Source: Intoshia linei (taxonomy: Eukaryota > Orthonectida > Rhopaluridae). Taken from it: 64,000 nucleotides of DNA. How positions within the stretch are numbered: position 1 is the first letter of the stretch; the number at the start of each line of letters is the position of its first letter. A program made the translations under genes and the position numbers. Below are positions 48,576-60,383 of the stretch, piece by piece. Below the pieces are notes generated by a model, which was given only the letters and a program-made list of their open reading frames with translations, was not told the origin of the DNA and did not search any database. Location of the stretch: contig LWCA01000036.1 of assembly GCA_001642005.1 (NCBI GenBank), positions 1 to 64,000 on the forward strand, written 5' to 3'.

Positions 48576-49350
48576 TTTTACATTAATATATCTTTGTTTA
48601 CATATATCGTAGCATTTAATATTGAAATTAATAAATTAAATGGAGATAACACTGTTTAGTATACATTTTATTGTTACTATTTATAATATAAGTTAAAATT
48701 TTCATTTTATTTAGACTCTGCGATATGATTGTACATCTAGGTCCTCTTCACGTTCCTGGTGCAGAAGTGATTTTAAGATTAAATAATAAATAATATTGTA
48801 AAACTTTTCCTAAAAGTGTCGTTCCAATATTTCAGAATCATCAATACTGACCATGAAATATATTTTTAAAAATGTATTTTTTTGAAATAACGTAATGTAT
48901 AACAAAAAATAGGCGAGTCTTTTATGAAAGATGGATCACGAAGGTTTATCAGTAGCGAACCACTGGTTTAAATTACACGTATCTACATTAGAGCGTCCCA
49001 CTTTTTTTATATAGAAAAAGTATACCAGGCAATGTTTCCCATTTACCTCATGGGTATTATATATAAATTTGTAAATCATAATATTAAGGTTTGGTCAGGC
49101 GCGGACCCAATAAAATGTCAATAATATATCAGAATGAACATCAAGTTATTTATGAATATTACCTGAATTACTATTCACGCTTTTTATAAAATGGATATTA
49201 CTAAGCGTATTAAAAAAAATTTAGATTAAATAAATAATTTACAAAATCACATATCGAACCTTTATATTTGCTTTCACTGGAAATTTAGAATATTTGTAAA
49301 TTGATAAAATTACTATTTATTAATTATATAATAAAATTCTATAAACAACA
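48576..49350. other. intergenic with repeat end
   Basis: No gene. 48988-49120 is one member of a repeat pair; the other is at 55343-55470. Confidence 0.4.
48988..49120 (+). repeat. family D repeat, copy 1
   Basis: Shares 'agagcgtcccac' (gtgtccaac), 'atagaaaaagtatacc', 'caatgtttcccattta' and 'caggcgcggaccc'-like blocks with 55343-55470. It probably marks the end of a transposon; the GC-rich last part resembles hAT inner ends. Confidence 0.65.
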
Positions 49351-49357
49351 AAAAAAT

Positions 49358-50470
49358 TCGAATTAATAACGAAGATTTTAATTTTTCTGATTTAAAATTT
49401 ATTGCACCTCATACAGATGACTTACATAATAAAGATTATAAATACGGTCAAGTTGATGTTATATCAGTAAAAAAAGCCGATATGGCATCCATTATTACAA
49501 ATACCTCTATTCGAAAAATAAATAAAATTTTAAAACTGTCCAACAAAGAATCAAATATACCAAGTAAAAGTGCACTATTTTATAATATAAACAAAATTTT
49601 AAAAACCGTTAAAGAAACTTTAATAAATGATGTAGCTTCGTTTAACCAGAACTTGTGTTTATATTTTGACGGCAAAAAAATAATTAGATATGACGGCCAT
49701 AAAACTGACAAACTGGCTGTTTGAATTTCTAGAGAAAATTATTCAATATTTATTGCTTTACGGTCAAATAATAGTAAGGATCTTACAATATACTAATAAA
49801 TTCTAAATGTTTGGAGTTATTTAATATTAATGATAAATATCAATGGTAATTTGCGACACAAGAAGCTTCAACAACGGTATTCATCAGGGTGTAATAACTT
49901 AATTAAAACAGATTTTGCCAGAGTTTACATACGAAGATTGTCGGTTTCATATATTAAACCTTATACTTAAACATGTTTTTTATACTGTTTTTCAAGTTAC
50001 TACAAATTCGTCCAATATTCCATTTTCATTTGTAACAAAACTTAAAGAAAATTTTGTTATTATAAAATCTAAATATATCGGAGAAATTAATATAGAATAC
50101 AATGCTAATTTACACCAATAAAATACCAAAAAAATCTAATTATCAAATGTAAAAAGCCAAGTGCATTTCTAATTCTCGTTGGAATGCAAAAGCATTGTAT
50201 GCATGGAAATCATACATCTTAAATGTGGATAGAGCACCAGAGATGAAATAAATTTGATTTTATAGCAAATTTTTAGTCTAAATGTTGGTTTACATGCAGA
50301 TTTCAAACATTTGCAGAATGGGATTCCTTAGAAGCAGAATTTCTATTAAATTATCCAACTGTAGATAAATGTTTGAACAAGCATTACCTCCGCAACAAAC
50401 ACTTTGAGCAGAAAGCTAAAAATTTCGTACACAATCAAAATAGCAGAACGGGTTTAAAATGCATGGATGA
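49358..50470 (+). pseudogene. decayed transposon-associated ORF
   Basis: The longest intact frame runs from about 49358 to 49724 and includes SALFYNINKILKTVKETL and LCLYFDGKK. A second frame at 49915-50103 reads PEFTYEDCRFHILNLILK. A third at about 50300-50450 reads AEWDSLEAEFLLNYPT. The pattern of a CLYFDGKK strand followed by a CRFHI helix is one I associate with a multi-copy ORF family of invertebrate genomes, often spread with transposons. The frame is broken at least three times (stop at 49722, further stops after 50119). It is not expected to be functional. Family assignment is from memory and uncertain. Confidence 0.5.
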
Positions 50471-50499
50471 CTATTCCATCTGATAAAAAATTGGAACAA

Positions 50500-51370
50500 A
50501 TGTGTATAAAAAAATATAACAATTATAATTTTTAATAATAAAATGAATTTTGATCTAATTATACGACCATAAAGATACATCATGTTTTTGATATGATAAA
50601 ATATTGACTTTTAATTCATGAAAATAAACTTATGTTCGTTTAAATTTATTATTTTTTTCAAAATAAAATTTTCGTACTTCGCCTGACCAAATTAAAATTA
50701 AATTATAAATTAAAAGCGACATCTTACATTGTATACAAAATGGGACATACAGTCAAAAATACTTTTTAAATTTCAAACAAAAATGTTAAATTGGGACACT
50801 ACTGTGCATGTATATAAATACTAGTGTGCATTTACGTGTAGTAGTGTTCATATACGGAACATTTTAAATTTTAATTGTATTGCACTGCATTATATCATTT
50901 TTGTACTTAAAATAGTGATTGAACATTTATTTAATTGTACTTTTATTACGTTACTGATATAATATTCTCATTGGTACATCGTAATTGTTGATTATTGCCT
51001 TTAATTTCGCAATTATTCTATTAGTTGTTCTTCTTGTTGAGTCCAATCGTGTTTGAATGTATATAAACTCTAGATTTTAGAGTATAAATTGAAAAATTTA
51101 TTAAGCAATCTTGATTTTATAGATGAAAAAACTCTTCTATAGGATTTAATTGAGGTGTATAAGGAGGTAAAAAGTGAGAAACTTTGTATGAAGTTAAAAA
51201 TAGTGTTCTTGTAGATATTGATTTTTTTGTTTTGTGTGATCTGCAATTACCCATGATGACGTATTTTTATATGAATTTATTACAAAATTATCTCCCTGAT
51301 CTGCCAATTTGCTCATCATTTAAATATAAATGCACAATAGTATTTATATCAGTGCACAACATTGTAAAAC
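50500..51370. other. intergenic, no feature seen
   Basis: AT-rich sequence. A plus-strand frame at 51184-51381 recalls a transposase-like DDE fragment only vaguely and is not called. Confidence 0.35.
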
Positions 51371-51374
51371 AAAA

Positions 51375-51960
51375 AATATGACATAATTAACGGTCCAACA
51401 ATTAATTAAAAGAGATAATTCTGATACAGCTTATTTCAGTTGATATAAATACAAAATATTGACCCTTAAATCTACGCATTCCCGGAAAAAAATAATTTTT
51501 AATATACATTGTATTATCAACTAATATTTTTCAAATGTTGGATTAAAATTAAAAAGTAAATAATCATCCTACAAGTTCAAAAAAAATATGTATTGAACGT
51601 CTAAACATTTCCAATAAAGAAATATGGGTGAAAATCTATATAATTCATTCCTTCGGATTTTTTTTTATTGCTACGCAATTTTCCATTTTCAAAAAATTTA
51701 ACGAAATTTATTTTAAAACTACAACTTTGTTATTACAAATTCATTTTTATATTCATTTCAATGCTTTGCAATGTTGGTAAAATGCATTTGAAATGTGTTT
51801 AAACTTCTGCGTCCGTTAATTATTATACATAATTGGTATTTATAATTGTTTATTAAATTGATAATGAATTGTTAGATTACATTTTAATTTTTAATGTTAA
51901 AATTAGATAAGTCTGCCCTCGGCAGAGCTAGGCAAATAATATAATATAATAATACCAGAC
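51375..51960 (-). repeat. family B repeat, reverse copy with CCTCGGCAGAG end
   Basis: Reverse phrases 'gatacagcttatttcagtt', 'ctacgcattcccggaaaaa', 'ttattgctacgcaattttc' and 'caatgctttgcaatgttgg', then GCCCTCGGCAGAGCTAGG at about 51910. The copy at 55800-56340 ends with the same GC-rich string, so it may be a true end of this family. Confidence 0.65.
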
Positions 51961-52310
51961 AGGTTAATAGTGAGCATTAGCTTAGAACATTACATATTAA
52001 AGCACAATACTATGTTTGCATTGATAACATACTTAATAATACGTAGGCAGTATTTTTAATTTATTTAATACGGGAAATGACGAAATTACTTACTTTTTCT
52101 TCAACTCTAAGCATTTAAAAATTAACCTAATAATAAATTAAAATGTTTTGTTTTATTTACAAAAGTACACAGAATATATTACTACATTTATTTGTAACTT
52201 GCGACATCTAAATATTTCAATATATCTAAACAACCTAAACAATAAAATATGAAAAAATACTAAAATATTAATATTGATATTCACAATTTCCACTTTCTAT
52301 AACTATTATA

Positions 52311-54210
52311 ATGAACGGGTCAAGTTTGGACAAGTCCTATTCATCTGTATCCTTCGGCGGTTGCAATTTTAAAGCTGAAAACAATGATTATAACCAAAAT
52401 GACGAAAAACCTCAATTTTTTCTTGATTTTACTGATAATTCAAATAATCAGAAAAATACATTAAATTGCGTTGAAACATTTATCCACAAAAATTCAATCA
52501 TAAACCATAATAATTATATAAATTCACATTTTAAAATTCCTAATATATACCAAATGCCATTAGAACAAGGTAACGATTCCGAAATAATTGCATGTTTACA
52601 ATGTTTTTGCAATTTCATATCAATGTTGAAATGTCAATTAATATAAAGTAAATTTAGGTTCGAGAAAAAAAATTGAAAAAAATGGTAAATTCAGAAAAAT
52701 GAGCCATTTCAATAATGTGGAAAACTTAAATAAAAATGCAGACAATTTCCGCAATAATAGATTATTAAAAAAATACCTAGAACTATTTTTGCTGATGAAT
52801 ACAGATGAAAAAATTAACAAGAAAAGTAAAAAAAACATCAATTATTATAACAAAAACTTTAAAATCAATAAGATTAAGAATAAAAAAAAATTAAAATCTC
52901 AATCTCGTGAAAATTCCATAATTTCTAGATCAACAGGTAATTTTTATAATATGTTGACAGTCATGACTAGTAGTTGAGCCCAACCTACATTGTCTGTTTT
53001 TTATGAGAATGAAAAAAATACTTATTTATGGACACAGTATTAAAGTGATTTTACTTTATTTATGATTATAATGCTAACCTTTTTAATTTAATAGTTTTAA
53101 ATATTAATCAGTTGTGAGGCGCTTACGTAGTCCAAATTTACAAAAATTATCAATCAAATAAAACATTTTTCATTAATTTTTTTTATTTATTAGGTCACAT
53201 AGTCCTCTTTTTTGTAAAAAATATCTGTTGTTTAGATACAATCCAAAATATAATTACATAGAAAAACTGAAATGAAAATAGAATTTTAAATTTTTTTAAA
53301 ATTTGTCCACTCATATGGCTACTGAATCATTCTGTAACAAATAATTACTTAAATTAGTAAAAAAAGTTTCATTAAATACAAACACGTATTCCATTAAATG
53401 AAATAATTAGTAAAACGAAATTACTAAATGAATGCTACTATCCATGATTGCTATTTAGTGTTTCATTCATCGATAAATATAAAATGTTAAATAATGTAAA
53501 ATCAATGTAGATTCTAGAATTATAATAGACACAACAATTGCCTCAAAAAACTACAAAACAAAATATTCTCTCAAATCAACAGCACAAATTAGTAGAAAAA
53601 TTATTCCAATGTATTACTCTTCAAATTGTAACAGATTCAACGTTAAAAAATCCAATACAAATACAAATGACATTAGTAATAACAGTGAAGTAGAAGTTTT
53701 ATCAGATAAATGTTCCAATTGTGTTAAACATAGGAATGTATATCATCTGAGATATAGCCATTTGGAATCTTCGCAAAATTGGCTGAAACGGAAAGAGAAA
53801 ATACTAAAAACAGAAAAACAAAAGAAAAGAAAAAAAACAATTTATTTAAAGAATCAAAAAATTATGGAAAATAATAAAAAAATAGAAAATATAAAAAAAT
53901 CTGATGCAGCAGTTAAAGAGTGGTTGTTACAAAAAAACACTGCAAATAAAAATGATAAACACTCCAATGTGACGAAAAACGTAACCGGTAAATGTAATGA
54001 AAAGGAAGAAAATGAAATTAAAGATGTAAAACAAGGTATATAAATTCATCTTGATTATTATGAATTGATCATGAATTACATTTTTTATTTTGTTATGTAG
54101 AAAACGATAAATCAAAAAGAAAAGTTTCATTCTCTGACAAGGTTCAATATTGCAGTCAATCTGAAGAAAAAATTATTAATCAAAAATTAAAATATTTTAA
54201 TGAAGAATAA
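52311..54210 (+). CDS. coiled-coil protein, CCDC34/CCDC181-like
   Basis: Four exons: 52311-52569, 52658-52936, 53529-54035 and 54101-54210. All phases are 1 and give 384 residues. The first 180 residues are Asn-rich and low complexity. Exon 3 has CSNCVKHRNVYHLRYSHLES and then a long basic coiled coil, where WLKRKEKILKTEKQKKRKK and, about 50 residues later, AAVKEWLLQKN repeat a W-L-x-x-K unit. That repeated unit is typical of CCDC34 and CCDC181, proteins linked to cilia and sperm tails, but the match is by pattern only. The last exon holds KRKVSFSDKV, a good protein phosphatase 1 docking motif (K-V-S-F). No membrane segment. The stop is 21 bases from the converging RPN12 stop. Real gene, likely; exact identity uncertain. 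Confidence 0.7.
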
Positions 54211-54231
54211 ATATTTTCCTTCCATTCTAAT

Positions 54232-56478
54232 TTATATATTCTCCAATTCATGAGCATATGCCATAGTTTTGTCAATAACGTTTTCGTATTTCATTTCAGG
54301 ATAGTCAGATTCGACTGTATCAAAATTAAACACATGGTCCCGCATGACCCATTTTTTCTAGACAGGAAATGTATATTTAAAAAAATAATCAAACCTCATT
54401 AGCGAAATGCACTGTTTCAACATCGTTAGTGAAATGTAGCATTCTGGTTGCGTCTTTCAGTTTTAAATGAGTATATGCCTTGACAATACAAAATGATATT
54501 TGATTACTATTACTAATATTAGTTTTCGGATATTAAGGCAATTACCGCACAGTTTTTAATAAGGAATCCATAAATATAGTATACATCTTGGATGGTACAT
54601 TATGTCTCAATTGAAAAATCTAAATAAAAGTAATTTATTTAAACTAAATATTATTTATAATAGGATTGTGAAAGTTGACATTGAAAATATAAATATTAAA
54701 TTGACCGTATTGTAAATATGGCCTCATCTCAATAATACTTATTGATTATTGATATCAAACGATCAACAAATAATTAAATTTTATAATAACACGTTCCAAC
54801 AAAAATATGAGATTATTAAATATTAATGCATAATTAGATCTGGATTATATGATTCAAGTTAAATAAAATACGTTCATCAAAATTGTGTTGCTATTTGAAA
54901 TTTAATTTATATTTAAGTTAATTGTATTGCCCTATATATGCTCAGTTGGTGGATTTAATTATTTATATTTATTTATTTAACAATGAATACATGTATCATA
55001 ATATATAATAATTGAATATGTCATATTATCATATTATCAATATGTATCATATTCACTTTTTGTATTTATTGCATAATTTGTTATTTCATTTGAGTAATCC
55101 TCGTCGATCAATATAGAAGAATATCAGTTACAAAATAATATAAATCACACAAATAAAGATTTAATTTTTTCGAAAAATGTCCGGGTAAGTTTATAAAGAA
55201 AAATGTTTATAAGCACAATTACATTATCAATTATGAGCATATTAGTTTTAGAAAAAATAGGACCATTTGTTTATTTGTCATAGGGTATATTTGTTTTAGA
55301 TCTGAACGCCCTGTCCCGCTCTGTTAAAATACTGAGTTGTGCATTAGAGTGTCCAACTTTTTTTTATAGAAAAAGTATACCTCGCCAATGTTTCCCATTT
55401 ATCTCAAGGATGGTATATACAAATTTATAGACCATGATATTAACATTTGCTCAACCGGGGACCCGTGCATATTTAAATATAAATTAATATGAAATTGAAG
55501 TTATTTGAAATACTATTTTTATAATTATTATTATTAAAACGTATACATTTGTAATGTACATTTTAATTGTAAATTAATCCTTTTCTCAACAAGTAGTAAA
55601 CTAAACTATCTATATAACAACATCAATTGTATCTTGGATACTACACGTTTCTTAATAAATTGGATTTATTATATAAGCTATTGCAATGAATAGAGAAAAA
55701 GTTAATTTGAATAGACTTAATAAATGTAGAGGTAAATCATATGGAATGACAACTGACAAATGCTTGACCGACTTGTCTCGTCTACCGCAAAATAGATTCA
55801 TTATTGGATGGTATCATTTTTTTCATTGCTACGCAAATTTCATTTTCAAAACATTCAAATTTAAAATGAAAAACTAAACAACGAAACAAAAAACTTTGTT
55901 AATATCATTTTTATATTACAATCCTTTGCAATAATGGTAAAATTCGACTGAAATCTTTATAAATTGAAGATTCAATAATTATTGATACACAAGTTTTAGG
56001 ATTGGACTGTTTTTACTTTATTTTTAATATTATACACACATTCTCTCTAATAAATTAAAAAAATGGGATAACAATTGTATTTAAAATTCTTTACACAAAT
56101 TTTAACAAACAAAAAATTAAAATGGAATAATTCAGTTTAAAGAAAAAAGTAACGTGATATGATGGTACCACCTGAAACAAATTTGGGAACCACTCCTTTA
56201 AAGGATTGATAATAGTTAATAGATTTTTAAGTTAGATTTTACACGTGAATTTATTTTTTTGGTATAATAAAAATGTGCCCTCGGCAGATCTAGGTGCTGT
56301 TTGTACGTAGTACAAAACAGTTAAGCTAGTATAATTATATATTTAAAAGTGCTAAAATAAAAAAATCATTATTATAAACCTTGTTATAACTACCTTCCAT
56401 CATGTATTGTTCAATATGAAGAGGATGTTGTAAATAACAATCACTGAGAAGTTTATCGATGGGTAATGTATCGATTTC
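54232..56478 (-). CDS. PSMD8: 26S proteasome subunit RPN12/PSMD8, C-terminal half
   Basis: Four minus-strand exons: 56478-56380, 54619-54546, 54506-54395 and 54357-54232. Phases match; together they encode 136 residues plus stop. RPN12 is a PCI-domain lid subunit of the 19S regulatory particle. Matches to PSMD8 are strong: HPLHIEQYMMEGSYNK, VPSKMYTIFMDSLLKTVR, FCIVKAYTHLKLKDATRMLH, and the C-terminus ENVIDKTMAYAHELENI. The first half of the protein (about 120-150 residues in homologues) was not found between 56.5 kb and the window edge. That stretch is full of transposon remains. Either the 5' exons are beyond 64 kb, or the gene was cut by insertions. The remaining exons are intact in frame, with no stops, which argues for a working gene with a long 5' intron. 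One intron is 1.76 kb and repeat-filled. Confidence 0.88.
55177..55330 (+). other. possible first exons of an unidentified plus-strand gene
   Basis: ATG at 55177 is followed after 8 bases by a perfect GTAAGT donor. A TTTTAG acceptor at 55299 opens a GC-richer piece reading SERPVPL in phase. It then meets a stop or a GTTAAA donor, right before repeat family D begins at 55343. This could be the start of a gene cut or extended by transposons, or chance. It lies within the RPN12 intron on the other strand. Confidence 0.2.
55343..55470 (+). repeat. family D repeat, copy 2
   Basis: Matches 48988-49120 with about one difference per 8-10 bases by eye, including 'atagaaaaagtatacc' and 'caatgtttcccattta'. 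It ends in a GC-rich CAACCGGGGACCC. Confidence 0.65.
55790..56340 (-). repeat. family B repeat, reverse copy in RPN12 intron
   Basis: Starts with 'tcattgctacgcaaatttc', contains 'caatcctttgcaataatgg' and ends with GCCCTCGGCAGATCTAGG. It parallels 51660-51930. The open frame at 55686-55877 overlaps its left edge and is not a gene. Confidence 0.6.
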
Positions 56479-57124
56479 CTAAAAATATTAATAATTTAAA
56501 ATACATGAATTTTCTGTTAAACTGTCATCTCAGATCGAAATATATTTTATAATTTTGAATTGTATTTTTATGATATTAATACATCTAAATTATATTAGAC
56601 TAATAAAGACTCGAAAAAGATAAGAAATGCAATCTACAACTAGTTAAAAGATTAGTTGCACCCATACCACTAGAAAAGTTATTGTTTGATATACAAAGAA
56701 ACATTTACAGATAACCAAATACAATGAATAGAAGACGTATAATAAAAAATTATAAACCAGAAAACCGAATAACCGACAATTTCAATCATGTGATCGACAA
56801 CGAAATTATATAATAATGTTTATAATACTTATAATATCAAAATAAAAAAGTTCACGTTGAAAGAATCTATTTTATATTGAATAGTTCATGGAATGATATA
56901 AAAACATCAGCTATAATCAAATCATGAAAACCAATATTGGTACCTAAAAAATTACATGTAGATTTTCAAATTGATGAAATTATATTCGATAATTATCTAT
57001 TATTATAATAGGTATGATTATCTTTTAGTTGTTTATCTAATTTTTAAATTTCAGTCACAGACTACTAAGAATTTAAAAAACTGGCTCTCTTTCAGAAACA
57101 TTAAATATTATAATTTTTTAGGTA

Positions 57125-57315
57125 CACGGAATTTGTTGAATATAAATCGTACAGCGATCAAGATATAATAAGTATTGTGAATAATGATCAATGTATGGCG
57201 GAAGAATTGCTAGACAATACAATGGAATCAATAGATGTTAACGAAGCAATTTCCGGTGTTTCACAAGTAATAAGCTTTGCAGAATTAAATAATTGTGATC
57301 TAGATTCTAGATTCT
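57125..57315 (+). pseudogene. possible pogo/Tigger transposase C-terminal remnant
   Basis: A plus-strand frame reading SYSDQDIISIVNNDQ and AEELLDNTMESIDVNEAISG up to a stop near 57316. The acidic helix with a following 'V-N-E-A-I' stretch is like the C-terminal tail of Tigger-type transposases. Similarity is weak and based on pattern only. Confidence 0.3.
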
Positions 57316-57369
57316 AGAAGACATAATTATGTTGAGAAAATTTCGAGAAACATTGTCTGTAATTCGGGA

Positions 57370-58131
57370 AATTGTTTGACTCGTTTTGTGTCTCTTTATG
57401 ATAGTATTGTAGAATTTTTTAAAAGACAGGGAGATGAAAAATTATACAAACAAATTAAATTGAATAGGAACAATATATATTATTTTTCTTTTATTTTTGG
57501 TAAATTAAATAATGCTCCCTGTGTTGCAAAGGGACACTTATCACATTAATAGACTGTAAACGTGTTCTAAAAGCATTCAAGGAAAAAATTATAGTTTTTC
57601 GCAGAATTATGAAAGATAAAAATTTTGATAATATGCTGGATATACCAAATTCCATATCTGATGAAGACATTGCATTATTGCTATCATTTGGTAAGATTTA
57701 AAGCAGACTTTAAGGCTAGATTCAAGGATTTATTTAATTTACAAATTTATTCATAGATGATAGATTCATTTAACTGCAGCATTAATGATGCCCACTGTAC
57801 AGTTGTTGAAGAATTAATAGAATTGCAATGCGACAAAGAAGCCAAGTACCCTTTTGAGAAAGGTGGAAATTTTTCATTGTGGGGATGTGAGCCTTCAAAA
57901 TCATTTTATCCACTGATGCATTCAGAAATGTCAAGGATATTATTGTGTTTTCCAACCTCTTATATGGTTGAAAGTGGATTCAGTTCTGTTAATAAAATAT
58001 TGACTAAAGATGAAAACCAAATTAATATTTGTCAAAGAAAAGATATTGTTATGAAATTAACCAGAATAAAACCAAAAATTAAACATTTGGCACTCAATAC
58101 CCAAGCGCAAAAATCACATGGAAATAAATAA
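57370..58131 (+). pseudogene. hAT (ZBED5/SCAND3-like) transposase, C-terminal half, decayed
   Basis: Pieces in order: QGDEKLYKQIKLNRNN (about 57430), KADFKARFKDLFNLQ (about 57700), then an intact frame 57757-58131. The intact part has FNCSINDAHCTVVEELIELQ, GGNFSLWGC and the hAT dimerisation signature FPTSYMVESGFSSVNKIL, followed by a conserved end (KLTRIKPKIKHLA). At least two stops or shifts separate the pieces, for example stops after 57316 and in 57540-57700. This is a dead transposase fragment of a hAT family that was also domesticated in vertebrates. No ends were identified. Confidence 0.85.
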
Positions 58132-58139
58132 CACATTTT

Positions 58140-58500
58140 TATCAATCTTTTTTTATAATTTACCCATCGATTATCTCCAAAATTAAATGTCCTACATTAA
58201 TTGTGTTTTTTTTAATACATTATTATTAATTATTAATTAATTAATAATCAATCTACACACTTAAAAAATCTATTTTCAAAACAATGAGTATATTTAAACT
58301 AACAAAAGTCAATATTTTAATAGATATTCGTATATTTTCGAAATTCTTAAGTAATTATACAATGATTCGATATTATTCGTAATAGCTAAGTATTTCGTGT
58401 ATAATTAGCTTATTCATCCAATATTATCAAAATTTCCTAATCAAGTGTATTTATCTACTGATTTGCTTAAATACAATCGCCTAAAATGCTCGATAATTTG
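58140..58500. other. AT-rich spacer
   Basis: No feature seen, apart from a short palindromic run of TTAATTAATTAATAA-type sequence near 58230. Confidence 0.4.
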
Positions 58501-58539
58501 ATATATAATTTAATAAGTTCTATATCTATAAATTTAGTC

Positions 58540-60370
58540 ACAATGCCGATATTGTTCCACTAACCGCAAAACTTTCAAGAACTATTATAGTAACACTCTG
58601 TGTCCCGCATCAGTAAGAAGACTAGTGTTCTTTAATAGTTTATGTAAAACTTGCCAAACCGTCGAATTCAGCTACAGATGGATTGCAATGACAATGGATA
58701 AATCGTCTACAATTCATACTGGAAGGATTTTTTCGATTTATACACTACTTAAGTGTTATATTATATACTATAGTTTTATATCGACCCAAAAGTATCATCT
58801 GGTTATAATGCTATTGGAGGGTCTATCTCTACCTGCAACTTGGTAAGTGTTCTTAATGATTCTACCAAGATTGTAAAACGAGATCGCAGATGTTTTGTAG
58901 CTACGGGTACATAAACGACCAAAGCTTTTATTAAGAGAAGTGACAAAGGTACTGACATGAACAATTGTTCTAGTAATGTACAACCAGTGTCCGATGACTA
59001 CAAGTCAGAAATCGGTGACATGACTTACTATACAATAAGCGATAACATAGATTTAGAAACTAAGGATCTATTAGTTCTAAATGTAGGTACAAACACGCCA
59101 GTACAGATTAATGAGACTGTGGTGTCGAAGGAAACTTTTTCCAATGATGGAAAAGTAGAACCAACAACCGGAAAAACCGACGAAAATAAAGTCGAAAACT
59201 CTGCGGTCGTGACCAGATCTTGAACAACTAGACATACATGATTATGTTGCGGTTGAGAAAGATTGTGGGATGACATAAAAACAATAAAGATTGTACAACA
59301 TTGGAGTAGTCTTAGAGGGGTTCTTGAACAAAGTTAAAAATAAAAATTGCATCGTACGCGTACATAATAGCGACGTTAGAGACATTATAAGTGTAGACGA
59401 TTCTTCAGTTGCTATATTGACTATGAAATTATCCGATGATAATGTTCTCAAGACGGTGAAAAATTTGTCTCAAAAAAGAAAAACAAAAAAGACAAAACGG
59501 CGATTAGTACTGTATCTAATTGTAAAACCATCGATACTGTAAATTCTACTAAAGGAGATTATAAAAAAATACGTAATCTAAAGAATAAGGAATTCTTGAA
59601 AAGTGTCGTTAATGACGATTTCAAAATCGTTAAAAACAATAACCGTGCTAAATCAAGTTCAACGAAACAATCAAAAGATCATGTTCTTACAGTTACGAAA
59701 TTGCTAAGTAATAATCATCTTCATAAAAGAACTTACAATGTAAATGACGTAGCATCCAAAAAGATATTAAAATCTATACGCGATATCATATATATACGTG
59801 AGTACGCGATAATATACGGTATCATTGAAGATAGTATACGTGCAGTAAGATTAAGTGATTTCCCACCTTTCGTTACTAAATTTTTTACGAAAGAAAAAAA
59901 CGAAAAATTTTTATTAAAATTTTTAAAATATTACTGACATTAAAACGTTACACCTCCCTCCCAGTTTTGATGTGAGGTCATTAATCAAAATCAAGTTTGG
60001 AATAATAATAATTATCCGTCAGCCATTTCGGCGTATGTATTTATCTTCGAAGTCGACCATTTTAAGTAGGAGTATGATGAATATAATTATTGTGATTCCT
60101 GTTCTGAGATACACATTAGGAGGATATTCAGTTCATTCATTTGTTCATTCAATTCCGTATTTAATAGTAAATATTGCTGTTGCAATTTATGAGTAATAGG
60201 TTCATTTTTAATATAATTTTTAAAATGTACAGTGGGTTTTTTGGTACATGCGAAATTACGCTTTACGCGTTTGTGATAATTAATTTTATATTTATTAGCG
60301 TTATCTATTGTGCTCTAACGAAAAATATTATCTGTCAATTGAGAACGAGGAATGAAAGGCATTGAAAAGC
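58540..60370 (+). pseudogene. CpG-richer block with broken lysine-rich ORFs of unknown origin
   Basis: Composition changes sharply. Many CG dinucleotides and mixed codons appear in an otherwise CpG-poor, AT-rich region. Open pieces on the plus strand are about 58795-58914, 58957-59223, 59291-59542 and, in another frame, about 59465-59937. The last has SSTKQSKDHVLTVTKLLSNN and ends in a phenylalanine/lysine-rich tail. From 59970 two short hydrophobic frames (to 60196 and to 60365) suggest membrane segments. The pieces look like one or two older genes broken by at least two shifts and several stops. I do not recognise a family. The nearby integrase fragment (next entry) lies on the other strand and may be unrelated. 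Possible sources are a retroelement, an integrated virus or other foreign DNA; none is shown. Confidence 0.4.
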
Positions 60371-60383
60371 TGCGACCAAATAT

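Noticed and set aside
58957-59937. Treating the lysine-rich frames as one intact host gene
   Set aside because: Stops and shifts separate them, no splice sites restore the frame convincingly, and composition differs from all neighbouring genes.
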